A DNA stretch of 10,007 bases from Bacteroidia bacterium (GTDB lineage: Bacteria > Bacteroidota > Bacteroidia > Bacteroidales > CAJPTX01): NCBI GenBank assembly GCA_905373665.1, contig CAJPTV010000082.1:1-10007 (forward strand), written 5' to 3'. The position numbers were made by a program, and so were the translations under genes. Positions within the stretch are counted from its first letter, which is position 1. Each line of letters opens with the position of its first letter. Shown one piece after another: positions 1 to 5,842 of the stretch. The notes below the pieces were generated by a model that made no database searches, was not told the origin of the DNA, and was given only the letters and a program-made list of their open reading frames with translations.

Positions 1-63
1 GCTAAGGGCGGTCCTAAGGGCGGACGGCCCGTGGTGGAGGAGGGGCGGGGGGGCTATGATTGA
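1..63 (+). other. GC-rich left edge, possible 3' end of an upstream gene
   Basis: This edge is far richer in G and C than the AT-rich DNA that follows. It holds a direct repeat CTAAGGGCGG (2-11 and 14-23, 12-base period) and a G-rich run ending in seven Gs (47-53). Two plus frames are open to the window edge. One gives a Gly/Lys/Pro-rich tail ending ...EEGRGGYD with a TGA at 61-63. The other runs through the ATG at 56 to a TGA at 104-106. The 12-base repeat period would preserve a reading frame, so a low-complexity protein tail is possible, but untranslated spacer fits equally well. No family is recognisable. Confidence 0.25.
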
Positions 64-80
64 CAATACTCCTAAAAACG

Positions 81-1301
81 ATGACACGAAAGAAAAAGAT
101 GAATGAGAGTGCAAAAGGAAGTAGGAACTTCTATGGTGAGTACTCACTTAAGCAATGGATAGAGCTCATACTCAGAAAAGAAATCATATTACCTCCTTAT
201 CAACGAGCTTTTGTATGGACGAAAGAAGATGTCCAAGATTTAATCGACAGTCTAAAAAAAGGTCTTTTTGTTCCTCCAATAACTATCGGAAATTATGGAG
301 GTTCGAAAAATTATATTCTAGATGGACAACAGCGTTTATCAGCAATACTTATTGCTTACTTAGGACTATTTCCGAACAAGGAAAAATTCCGATTCTCACA
401 TCAAGAATATCAAACTACAGCTAGTGAAAATGATGATCTAAAGGATGATAATGAGGATACAATGCCTCTTGAGTGGCAATTCTCATATTTCATTCAAGAA
501 GGGCTAGGGTTGGATCGGAAAAGTATACTCCAGAAAATAGATAAAGATAAATACATTGAGCTCAAAACCGACGTTACTGAAGACGATAACTTTTGGCGGG
601 AGTCCTATATAGGGTTCTCATTAATAATCCCTATTAGTAGTGAGCTGGCTGATCAGCAGACGTTATACTCCTCCATCTTTCGAAATATAAACATCAAAGG
701 TCACTCTCTATCGCACATAGAGAGTCGCAAATCGTTGTACTTTCTGAGAGAAGACTTTGACCAATGGTTCTTACCCAAATTTATACACAAGATAACGATC
801 AATAATGCACCCATTGATTTTGTACGATATCTATCGTTACTATCGCAGTACAAAAAGGATGCATCTGAAGCAAGCTTAGCACAAACCTACAAAACTAGAA
901 TGGAGAAATACTATAAGTCTTATATCTTGACAGAGATCGATAACGGCAAGGATACATCTATGTTTAGTTGCCTGTTAAACTCTGAAAATGAGAAGAGATA
1001 TCAGGAACTTAAAAATTGTCTAGAGAGAGAAGACTTCCCCCAAAAGTTTCCTTCAATCATAGACGCCGATGTCTATTTGTTTGGTTTAATCTATTACACT
1101 ATCGCAGAGAATAAGGTTATAGATATAAGCGAAAGCTTATTCGATGAACTTAATAAAAAGATCGATAACGATTTCAAAAAGGACTCTAGTCATACCAAAT
1201 CGCCTGCTGCTTTCAAACACCTTCGTGCACGTGTTCGAGAATCTATTTCTATATATGGCAAGTATCTTAAAAATCAAACAAACTCAGGCAATGAAGCATA
1301 A
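81..1301 (+). CDS. DUF262 (ParB/GmrS-like) domain protein, probable defence component
   Basis: DUF262 proteins share the ParB/Srx nucleotide-binding fold and form the NTPase part of defence nucleases such as GmrSD, SspE and BrxU. With an ATG start at 81 (406 aa) the hallmarks are visible: a PPYQR motif at 38-42 followed by W46, the DGQQR motif at 81-85, and FRNINIKG at 200-207, matching the family's F-x-N-x-x-G block. No C-terminal DUF1524 HNH nuclease is apparent, so the effector is probably the HEPN protein encoded next, which overlaps the 3' end by 11 bases. The start is uncertain: TTG at 60, ATG at 81 and ATG at 99 are all in frame before the domain. An ATG at 56 in another frame would join this gene if one A were removed from the A5 run at 93-97. 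Codon use is AT-rich, unlike the operons to the right, suggesting horizontal transfer. DUF262 identity is secure; the defence role is inferred. Confidence 0.85.
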   Translation: MTRKKKMNESAKGSRNFYGEYSLKQWIELILRKEIILPPYQRAFVWTKEDVQDLIDSLKKGLFVPPITIGNYGGSKNYILDGQQRLSAILIAYLGLFPNKEKFRFSHQEYQTTASENDDLKDDNEDTMPLEWQFSYFIQEGLGLDRKSILQKIDKDKYIELKTDVTEDDNFWRESYIGFSLIIPISSELADQQTLYSSIFRNINIKGHSLSHIESRKSLYFLREDFDQWFLPKFIHKITINNAPIDFVRYLSLLSQYKKDASEASLAQTYKTRMEKYYKSYILTEIDNGKDTSMFSCLLNSENEKRYQELKNCLEREDFPQKFPSIIDADVYLFGLIYYTIAENKVIDISESLFDELNKKIDNDFKKDSSHTKSPAAFKHLRARVRESISIYGKYLKNQTNSGNEA

Positions 1302-1980
1302 AGAGTTCATTCTCACTCCTCTTTCCTCACTTATTGAGACGACGTTGCTCCCTATGAACTTTTACAAGGGACAGGTTTGTAATTACATAATGAAGGAGTA
1401 CGTCTTACAGACTCTTTTCTTAAAACTAACAGGGTGTATGGAGCAGAAAGCCAAGTGTATCTTATGGGATATTGCAACCTACGACTTTGAGTTTCGTCGA
1501 GATTTCTTGACAGAGGTGAATCGTAAGCAAGGAGAATACGCTACATACAAGAGTAAGAATGAAGTCTATAAGGCACTTATCAATCAGGTTGGAGCGATAA
1601 AAGATAAAACACAACTATTAGATCAACTCAAAAAATTTAAGGAGAATATCCTTGAGGAGTGTATTATTAAGGAGTGGTTGCCTCGAGAATTACAAAATCT
1701 CGACGTTGAAGAGCTGTTTGATACAAGCAGATGGGGACAGAATAGTCTCTTTGAGAGTCCTCTTAACGATCGTATATATGAAAGCCTGTATAATCATCGC
1801 AATCGTTGTGCCCATAATACTCTCTCGTATCAAGGTAATGTAATGAGTCCCTCGACAATAGTGAAGGAAGGAGATTATAACAATTATGTCTCTTGGTTTA
1901 CTCTGTTGATTCTTATGGATATGATTTACATGGAACTCTACAAAAGTTTCACTCTCAAATGCTATTCCTCTTTTCTGTAA
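1291..1980 (+). CDS. HEPN-type protein, putative RNase effector partner of the DUF262 gene
   Basis: A 229-aa mostly helical protein. Near its C-terminus is NHRNRCAHNTLSY, containing R170-x4-H175, the catalytic R-x4-6-H signature of HEPN ribonucleases found in many toxins and abortive-infection proteins. An upstream block with Lys/Trp/Tyr/Arg residues (about 52-70) and a Lys-rich helical stretch (about 103-128) fit a HEPN helical bundle. I chose the ATG at 1291 because it overlaps the DUF262 stop (1299-1301), the usual coupled arrangement; the frame is open further upstream, but that part lies wholly inside the DUF262 gene. HEPN proteins recur beside DUF262 genes in bacterial genomes, so the pair probably works together: the DUF262 protein as sensor or regulator, this one as RNA-cleaving effector. 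Assignment to a specific HEPN family (for example MAE_28990-like) is a guess. Composition is AT-rich like its partner. Confidence 0.7.
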   Translation: MKHKEFILTPLSSLIETTLLPMNFYKGQVCNYIMKEYVLQTLFLKLTGCMEQKAKCILWDIATYDFEFRRDFLTEVNRKQGEYATYKSKNEVYKALINQVGAIKDKTQLLDQLKKFKENILEECIIKEWLPRELQNLDVEELFDTSRWGQNSLFESPLNDRIYESLYNHRNRCAHNTLSYQGNVMSPSTIVKEGDYNNYVSWFTLLILMDMIYMELYKSFTLKCYSSFL

Positions 1981-2142
1981 AACGCACCAGACACCGATTA
2001 AGTAATATCCTACACGCAATATCGTCTAAAAACGTGTATTGATCACGATATACTTTCATGAAAATATAAATAAGCGGCTTAGCTAAGTAAATAGCTAACT
2101 AGGGTCTAGAGTGCACGAAGCTAAGCCCCCCTAGAATACAAC
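1981..2142. other. AT-rich spacer with several inverted repeats
   Basis: No credible gene is seen here. TACACG (2011-2016) pairs with CGTGTA (2033-2038), and ATATCGT (2019-2025) pairs with ACGATAT (2045-2051); the two pairs are interleaved, as in an H-type pseudoknot. Further right GGCTTAGCT (2076-2084) is the exact reverse complement of AGCTAAGCC (2119-2127). The last repeat is closer in composition to the flanking chromosome. This spacer may contain the right boundary of the AT-rich cassette. Confidence 0.4.
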
Positions 2143-2174
2143 AAGCGCAGGATACCTCTCGGTGTCCTGCGCTT
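2143..2174 (-). terminator. Strong hairpin terminator downstream of tRNA-Ser
   Basis: AAGCGCAGGATACC (2143-2156) pairs with GGTGTCCTGCGCTT (2161-2174): 14 pairs including one G-T, with a TCTC loop. On the minus strand it begins 39 bases after the tRNA-Ser 3' end and is followed by a T-rich TTGTTGTATT, fitting intrinsic termination of the tRNA transcript. On the plus strand it is followed by CTTTGTTTG, so it may work in both directions and also end the DUF262-HEPN transcript. Confidence 0.75.
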
Positions 2175-2213
2175 ACTTTGTTTGACGTTATCCTTTGAGA
2201 GTGGAGCGTCGTG

Positions 2214-2298
2214 CGGAGAAAGAGGGATTCGAACCCCCGGTACGTTGCCGTACAACGGTTTTCAAGACCGCCGCATTCGACCACTCTGCCATTTCTCC
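2214..2298 (-). tRNA. tRNA-Ser (anticodon UGA)
   Basis: This 85-base gene reads on the minus strand from GGAGAAATGGCAGAGTGG. The acceptor stem is GGAGAAA (2298-2292) with TTTCTCC (2221-2215), and the discriminator G is at 2214. The anticodon loop CTTGAAA places anticodon TGA at 2264-2262. A long variable arm (GTACGGCAACGTAC hairpin) marks it as a class II, serine-type tRNA. The T arm contains GGTTCGAATCC. CCA is not encoded. It decodes UCA and, by wobble, other UCN serine codons. Its 3' end points to the AT-rich DUF262-HEPN cassette; tRNA 3' ends are common integration targets. Confidence 0.96.
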
Positions 2299-2303
2299 GA
2301 GGG

Positions 2304-2311
2304 CAAAGGTA
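2304..2311 (-). promoter_or_regulatory. TAnnTTTG promoter element for tRNA-Ser
   Basis: TACCTTTG on the minus strand (2311-2304) matches the Bacteroidota -7 consensus TAnnTTTG exactly and lies five bases before the mature tRNA 5' end, the expected distance to a transcription start. No clear TTTG -33 element is seen. It overlaps one arm of the inverted repeat at 2308-2342. Confidence 0.6.
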
Positions 2312-2342
2312 AGACCTTTATTTGAAATAGAGGGGTCTTACC
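2308..2342 (-). terminator. Inverted repeat: likely terminator of the AbiEi-like gene, overlapping the tRNA promoter
   Basis: GGTAAGACC (2308-2316) and GGTCTTACC (2334-2342) are exact 9-base inverted repeats around a 17-base loop that itself holds TATTTGAAATA. Read on the minus strand, the hairpin lies downstream of the AbiEi-like gene and is followed by TTTG, so it could end that transcript. The same bases overlap the -7 element of tRNA-Ser, so it could alternatively be an operator. The sequence alone does not decide. Confidence 0.45.
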
Positions 2343-2387
2343 GTGAAATATAAAAACAAGGTTCATGTCAAAAATGTCGGGAAGCAT

Positions 2388-2480
2388 TCAAATATCGTTT
2401 TTAGAGCGGTTGTTCTCCAAGACATTGAGCATTTTAGAAAGTCCGCCTATCAGGTCGTCAAAAAACTCTCCGCTAGCTCC
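2388..2480 (-). pseudogene. In-frame 30-codon extension after the AbiEi-like stop
   Basis: Directly after the TGA of the AbiEi-like gene the same frame stays open for 30 codons. It reads GASGEFFDDLIGGL followed by SKMLNVLENN and a short polar end, then TGA at 2390-2388. The translation looks like an amphipathic helix with ordinary composition. It may be the tail of an ancestral longer protein cut off by a single change to TGA, or chance: a frame of this length stays open by luck fairly often. No start codon with a ribosome site makes it an independent gene, and no AbiEii motif is seen. Confidence 0.25.
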
Positions 2481-3488
2481 TCACTTGAAATCTGGAAGTT
2501 CATTTTCTAGGAGTTTTTGTGCAGCTTCGATGCAACGGCTGTTGCCCGAGGTGATCAAATCGGCATAAATCAATATAGGGGGAAGGGTATCTCCTTGCCA
2601 AAATTTCTTATACATCGTAATTCCCCCATCGCCCATACGTACAGCCCCCGTCTGCATGAGCAGTGCAGGTAAGCGACTACTGTAGAGCGTGAACACCTCG
2701 GGGAATAAATACCCTTGTAATAGCGCAGCTGCACACTCCCCACCCCACCAGATCCCGCTCGGTAAGGCGATTTCCTGCCATGCATCTTGTTGCGCTGGCG
2801 TACGGAATGCGAACTCTTGTAACAAGAGCTTCGGCTTTAGGACTTGTTGGTAATTCTCCGCCCAAGTATTCAGTAAACGGAGAGGCTCGCACAGCACTCG
2901 TCCGCGATTTTTTGTGGATAAGATAAAACCTCGTGCTTGGAGCTCATCCATTACATTCTTTACCGAGCCGATTGCAACCCCAGAGTGTTCCTTGATTTCT
3001 CGAAAAGGCTGATTGACGTTGAGGAGATCTTCTAGTAAATAAAAAATGACTCTCAACCCCGCCTCTTTGAAGAGGGGATAACTCCGAGTAGAGACAACCG
3101 GGGCGCGTCTACCGATACTTGAAAGTAGTATCAAGCGATTACCATCGACTACGTGCCGGATGTCATAATTCCCTACCGAGTCTATAAAGGCTATATGCGC
3201 TTGTCGTAATTCCTCATAAAGCGTAGGAGGAATATAGGGTGACAGGAGTAATACGAGAGAATGCTCGTGAGACATTCCCTCCAGAATCCTCCTTCTAATC
3301 CGTGCGTAATTGACCACAGAGACCTCACTTTCTATAAAACAGAGAAAGTCTATCCCTAAAGCTCGGAATATGCCATCATAGCCTTGTGTTGCCTGTTCGT
3401 AAAAGGTAATCTCCCCACCGAATGCCTCCCATTCTTGACGAAGACGGGTTAGTATTTGGGTGACGATGTGCTCCTTATCAATATCCAT
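2481..3488 (-). CDS. AbiEi-family antitoxin/transcriptional regulator without a visible AbiEii partner
   Basis: A 335-aa protein resembling the AbiEi antitoxins of type IV toxin-antitoxin systems as found in Bacteroidota. Residues 1-130 form an N-terminal domain; about 143-200 read as a winged helix-turn-helix (VIFYLLEDLL, FREIKEHSGVAIGSVKNVMD, RGFIL). The C-terminal part has the family blocks WWGGECAAALLQGY (247-260), RMGDGG (284-289) and ILIYADLITSG (305-315). AbiEi proteins bind inverted repeats in their own promoter and neutralise the nucleotidyltransferase toxin AbiEii. I chose the ATG at 3488 over the TTG at 3515: the nine extra codons of the TTG start are simply the operator repeats (TTGAACAAT twice). 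No nucleotidyltransferase gene follows; only 182 bases separate this gene from tRNA-Ser. It may be an orphan antitoxin or a repurposed regulator. Family assignment is fairly confident; function is inferred. Confidence 0.75.
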   Translation of the reverse strand: MDIDKEHIVTQILTRLRQEWEAFGGEITFYEQATQGYDGIFRALGIDFLCFIESEVSVVNYARIRRRILEGMSHEHSLVLLLSPYIPPTLYEELRQAHIAFIDSVGNYDIRHVVDGNRLILLSSIGRRAPVVSTRSYPLFKEAGLRVIFYLLEDLLNVNQPFREIKEHSGVAIGSVKNVMDELQARGFILSTKNRGRVLCEPLRLLNTWAENYQQVLKPKLLLQEFAFRTPAQQDAWQEIALPSGIWWGGECAAALLQGYLFPEVFTLYSSRLPALLMQTGAVRMGDGGITMYKKFWQGDTLPPILIYADLITSGNSRCIEAAQKLLENELPDFK

Positions 3489-3491
3489 ATT

Positions 3492-3544
3492 GTTCAATTG
3501 TAAAAGATTGTTCAATATTATTGAACGACGTAAAGTTATTGAAC
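3492..3544. promoter_or_regulatory. Four-half-site symmetric operator upstream of the AbiEi-like gene
   Basis: GTTCAAT occurs at 3492-3498 and 3510-3516, and its reverse complement ATTGAAC at 3520-3526 and 3538-3544. Copies of the same orientation are 18 bases apart on each side, so the whole array is mirror symmetric about position 3518. It begins three bases upstream of the ATG. AbiEi regulators are known to repress their own promoter by binding inverted repeats, so this is the obvious autoregulatory operator. Confidence 0.7.
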
Positions 3545-3562
3545 AGGTAAGATATCACCAAA
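3531..3562 (-). promoter_or_regulatory. Predicted promoter of the AbiEi-like gene
   Basis: On the minus strand TTTG (3562-3559) and TAACTTTA (3538-3531, one mismatch to TAnnTTTG) are separated by 20 bases, close to the Bacteroidota -33/-7 arrangement. The -7 box overlaps the outermost ATTGAAC half-site and precedes the inner ones, so a bound regulator would block RNA polymerase. Confidence 0.5.
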
Positions 3563-3599
3563 TTCACCTTGCCCCCCTCCCGATCTCCTCCCTTTTACC

Positions 3600-3607
3600 T
3601 ACCTTTG
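3600..3607 (+). promoter_or_regulatory. TAnnTTTG promoter element for the hutI operon
   Basis: TACCTTTG is an exact match to the Bacteroidota -7 consensus, 39 bases before the hutI ATG. No good -33 TTTG is seen at the right distance; a C/T-rich stretch lies there. An AAGGAAAGG purine run at 3627-3635, 11 bases before the start codon, could serve as ribosome site. Confidence 0.55.
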
Positions 3608-3646
3608 ACTAGGTGTTTTAACGTAGAAGGAAAGGGTTAACGAGAG

Positions 3647-4888
3647 ATGAGTACGCTGGTCGTAGAGAATATAGCAAAGTTGGTGCAGGTCGAAGAGGGC
3701 GAACCCCGTAAGTGGGTCGCAGGGGCTGATATGCAACACCTCGCCTGTGTGGACAACGCATACCTCCTTGTCGAGGACGGAAAAATCAAACAATGGGGGA
3801 AGAGTGCCGACGCACCACAAGCTGGCGTGGACGTAAGGGTCGACGCTAAGGGCGGTATGGTCTTCCCCTCCTTCTGCGATAGCCATACCCACCTCGTCTA
3901 TGCCGGCAGCCGCGAAATCGAGTACATTGACAAAATACGCGGACTCTCCTACGAAGAGATCGCTAAGCGAGGCGGAGGCATTAACAACTCCGCTGCACGA
4001 CTCCACGCTGCCTCCGAGGACGAACTCTACGAAAGCGCCATGGAACGCATCCGCGAGATTATCAGCTACGGTACGGGGGCTGTGGAAATTAAGAGCGGAT
4101 ATGGACTCTCCACCGAGGACGAACTGAAGATGCTCCGCGTCATTCGGCGCATTCGAGAAACAAGCCCCATCACCGTACGTGCGAACTTCCTCGGAGCACA
4201 CGCCGTCCCCCTCGCCTACAAAGGACGACAGGGGGAGTACGTTGACCTCATTATCAATGAGATGCTCCCCCTCGTAGCATCCGAGGAGCTGGCGGACTTT
4301 GTCGACGTCTTCTGCGACGCAGGCTTCTTTACCGTGGAAGAGACTGAACGCATCCTGATGCAGGGGATTAAATACGGCCTGCGCCCGAAGATTCACGCCA
4401 ACGAGCTCGCGTGCTCGGGAGGGATTCAAGCCGGGGTCAAGTATAACGCCCTTTCGGTAGACCACCTCGAGTTTACTGGCGATGAGGAGATTGCCGCCCT
4501 CCTTGGCTCGGAGACCATGCCGACCCTGCTGCCAGGGGCTGCCTTCTTCCTCGGAATGGAGAACCCACCCGCGCGTAAGATGATTGAAGCGGGACTTCCC
4601 ATAGCGATGGCCTCTGACTACAACCCAGGATCGTCCCCCTCGGGCGATATGAAGTTTGTCGTCTCGCTCGGCTGTGTTAAGCTCCGCCTTTTGCCCGAAG
4701 AGGCATTTAATGCCACCACCATCAACTCGGCGTATGCCATGGGCGTAAGCGATACGCACGGAAGCATTGCCCGCGGCAAGGTCGCTAATTTCTACATCAC
4801 CAAGCCCATCCCCTCGTACGAGTTTATGCCCTACGCGTATACGACTAAGCTCGTTTCGCGCGTCTTCTTGGGTGGCGTCGAACAGTAA
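3647..4888 (+). CDS. hutI: Imidazolonepropionase
   Basis: HutI hydrolyses 4-imidazolone-5-propanoate to N-formimino-L-glutamate, the third step of histidine degradation, in the cytoplasm. The 413-aa length is normal. Amidohydrolase-superfamily landmarks are in order: D78-S-H80-T-H82 metal motif with VYAGSRE after it, GGGINNSA (109-116), EIKSGYGL (147-154), GAHAVP (183-188), H250 in KIHANELACSGG, SVDHLEF with H273, LPGAAFFLG (295-303) and D324 in ASDYNPGSSP. All expected metal and substrate residues appear present. It is the first gene of a tight plus-strand run, with glsA 14 bases downstream. No other hut genes (hutH, hutU, formiminotransferase) are in the window. A long antisense frame covers it but is a codon-bias shadow. 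Confidence 0.97.
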   Translation: MSTLVVENIAKLVQVEEGEPRKWVAGADMQHLACVDNAYLLVEDGKIKQWGKSADAPQAGVDVRVDAKGGMVFPSFCDSHTHLVYAGSREIEYIDKIRGLSYEEIAKRGGGINNSAARLHAASEDELYESAMERIREIISYGTGAVEIKSGYGLSTEDELKMLRVIRRIRETSPITVRANFLGAHAVPLAYKGRQGEYVDLIINEMLPLVASEELADFVDVFCDAGFFTVEETERILMQGIKYGLRPKIHANELACSGGIQAGVKYNALSVDHLEFTGDEEIAALLGSETMPTLLPGAAFFLGMENPPARKMIEAGLPIAMASDYNPGSSPSGDMKFVVSLGCVKLRLLPEEAFNATTINSAYAMGVSDTHGSIARGKVANFYITKPIPSYEFMPYAYTTKLVSRVFLGGVEQ

Positions 4889-4902
4889 CGCGACAACGCC
4901 CC

Positions 4903-5832
4903 ATGGAAGCGGCAGGACAGCCCCTACACTCAATCGTAGAAGGGCTTTTTACCGAGTTCTCGCCACGCCGAGGGCTCGGCAAGGTGGCGGATTACATCCC
5001 CGCCCTCGCTAAGGTCGATGCGCAGCAGTTTGGCGTTGCCGTGCAGCCCTTGGAAGGCGAGTGCCTCTGTTTTGGCGATGCAGAGGTGCGTTTTTCTATC
5101 CAGAGTATCAGTAAGCTCTTTGCCTTCACGATGGCATTTGCCGAACGGGGCGAGCACGTCTGGGAACGCCTCGGAAAAGAGCCCTCGGGTACATCCTTCA
5201 ATTCGCTCTTTCAGCTAGAGGCAGAGAACGGCGTCCCACGAAACCCCTTTATCAATGCGGGGGCGATGGTCATTACCGATATGCTCTTGGATGACTTTGA
5301 CGACCCGATGTTCGAACTCCTTGCCCTGCTTCACCAGCTTACGGGCTGCGACACAATAGACTACGACGAGGAGGTCTATCGTTCCGAACTCGCTTATGGT
5401 TCGCGCAATGCGGCCCTGTGTTACCTTATGAAGAGTTTTGGCAATATCCACCACTCCGTACGACGGGTACTCGACCTCTACTTTATGCAGTGTTCGGTGC
5501 GGATGTCGTGTCGCGAATTGGCACAGTCGGTGCAGTTCTTGGCACGTCATGGCGTGAACCCCCTTTCTGGCAAAGAGTTCCTAACCCCCAGCCAAACCAA
5601 GCGCACCAATGCCTTGATGCTTACCACGGGGCTCTACAACGAGGCAGGCGACTTTGCCTTCCGTGTGGGCATCCCCGCCAAGAGTGGCGTCGGGGGCGGT
5701 ATCGTGGGCTTGATCCCTGACCAACTCACAGTAACGACCTGGTCTCCGGGGCTTAATGCGCTCGGGAACTCGCAGTTGGGAATAGACTTCCTCGAGGAAT
5801 TTACCACGCGCACCGGGCTCTCTATTTTCTAA
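4903..5832 (+). CDS. glsA: Glutaminase A
   Basis: This enzyme hydrolyses L-glutamine to L-glutamate and ammonia. The 309-aa protein has the serine-hydrolase-like glutaminase fold with the S-x-x-K dyad S68-I-S-K71 in RFSIQSISK. NPFINAGA places N118; E162 and N169 lie in YRSELAYGSRNAAL; Y193 is in DLYFMQCS; Y245 is in GLYNEAGDFA; and the signature KSGVGGGIVG spans 260-269. All active-site positions of the family look intact. It starts 14 bases after hutI and ends 10 bases before a small membrane-protein gene, so co-transcription is likely. With HutI it points to amino-acid catabolism ending in glutamate and ammonia, possibly also acid tolerance as for some bacterial glutaminases (inference). 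Confidence 0.97.
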   Translation: MEAAGQPLHSIVEGLFTEFSPRRGLGKVADYIPALAKVDAQQFGVAVQPLEGECLCFGDAEVRFSIQSISKLFAFTMAFAERGEHVWERLGKEPSGTSFNSLFQLEAENGVPRNPFINAGAMVITDMLLDDFDDPMFELLALLHQLTGCDTIDYDEEVYRSELAYGSRNAALCYLMKSFGNIHHSVRRVLDLYFMQCSVRMSCRELAQSVQFLARHGVNPLSGKEFLTPSQTKRTNALMLTTGLYNEAGDFAFRVGIPAKSGVGGGIVGLIPDQLTVTTWSPGLNALGNSQLGIDFLEEFTTRTGLSIF

Positions 5833-5842
5833 TTCCCTATCC

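Noticed and set aside
1144..1290. Upstream extension of the HEPN gene to an ATG at 1144
   Set aside because: The extra 49 codons lie wholly within the DUF262 coding region; the ATG at 1291 gives the usual short stop-start overlap.
1690..2019. 109-codon minus-strand frame over the HEPN gene
   Set aside because: It starts at a TTG with no ribosome site, lies antisense to a gene with a conserved motif, and shows no family features.
2365..2568. 67-codon plus-strand frame overlapping the end of the AbiEi-like gene
   Set aside because: It is antisense to the real gene and its in-frame extension, without a promoter or protein-like motif.
3489..3515. TTG start for the AbiEi-like gene nine codons upstream
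   Set aside because: The codons translate the operator repeats and are better explained as regulatory DNA before the ATG at 3488.
3599..4933. 444-codon minus-strand frame antisense to hutI
   Set aside because: It covers hutI almost exactly, has no recognisable domain, and arises from the codon bias of the intact, motif-complete hutI gene.
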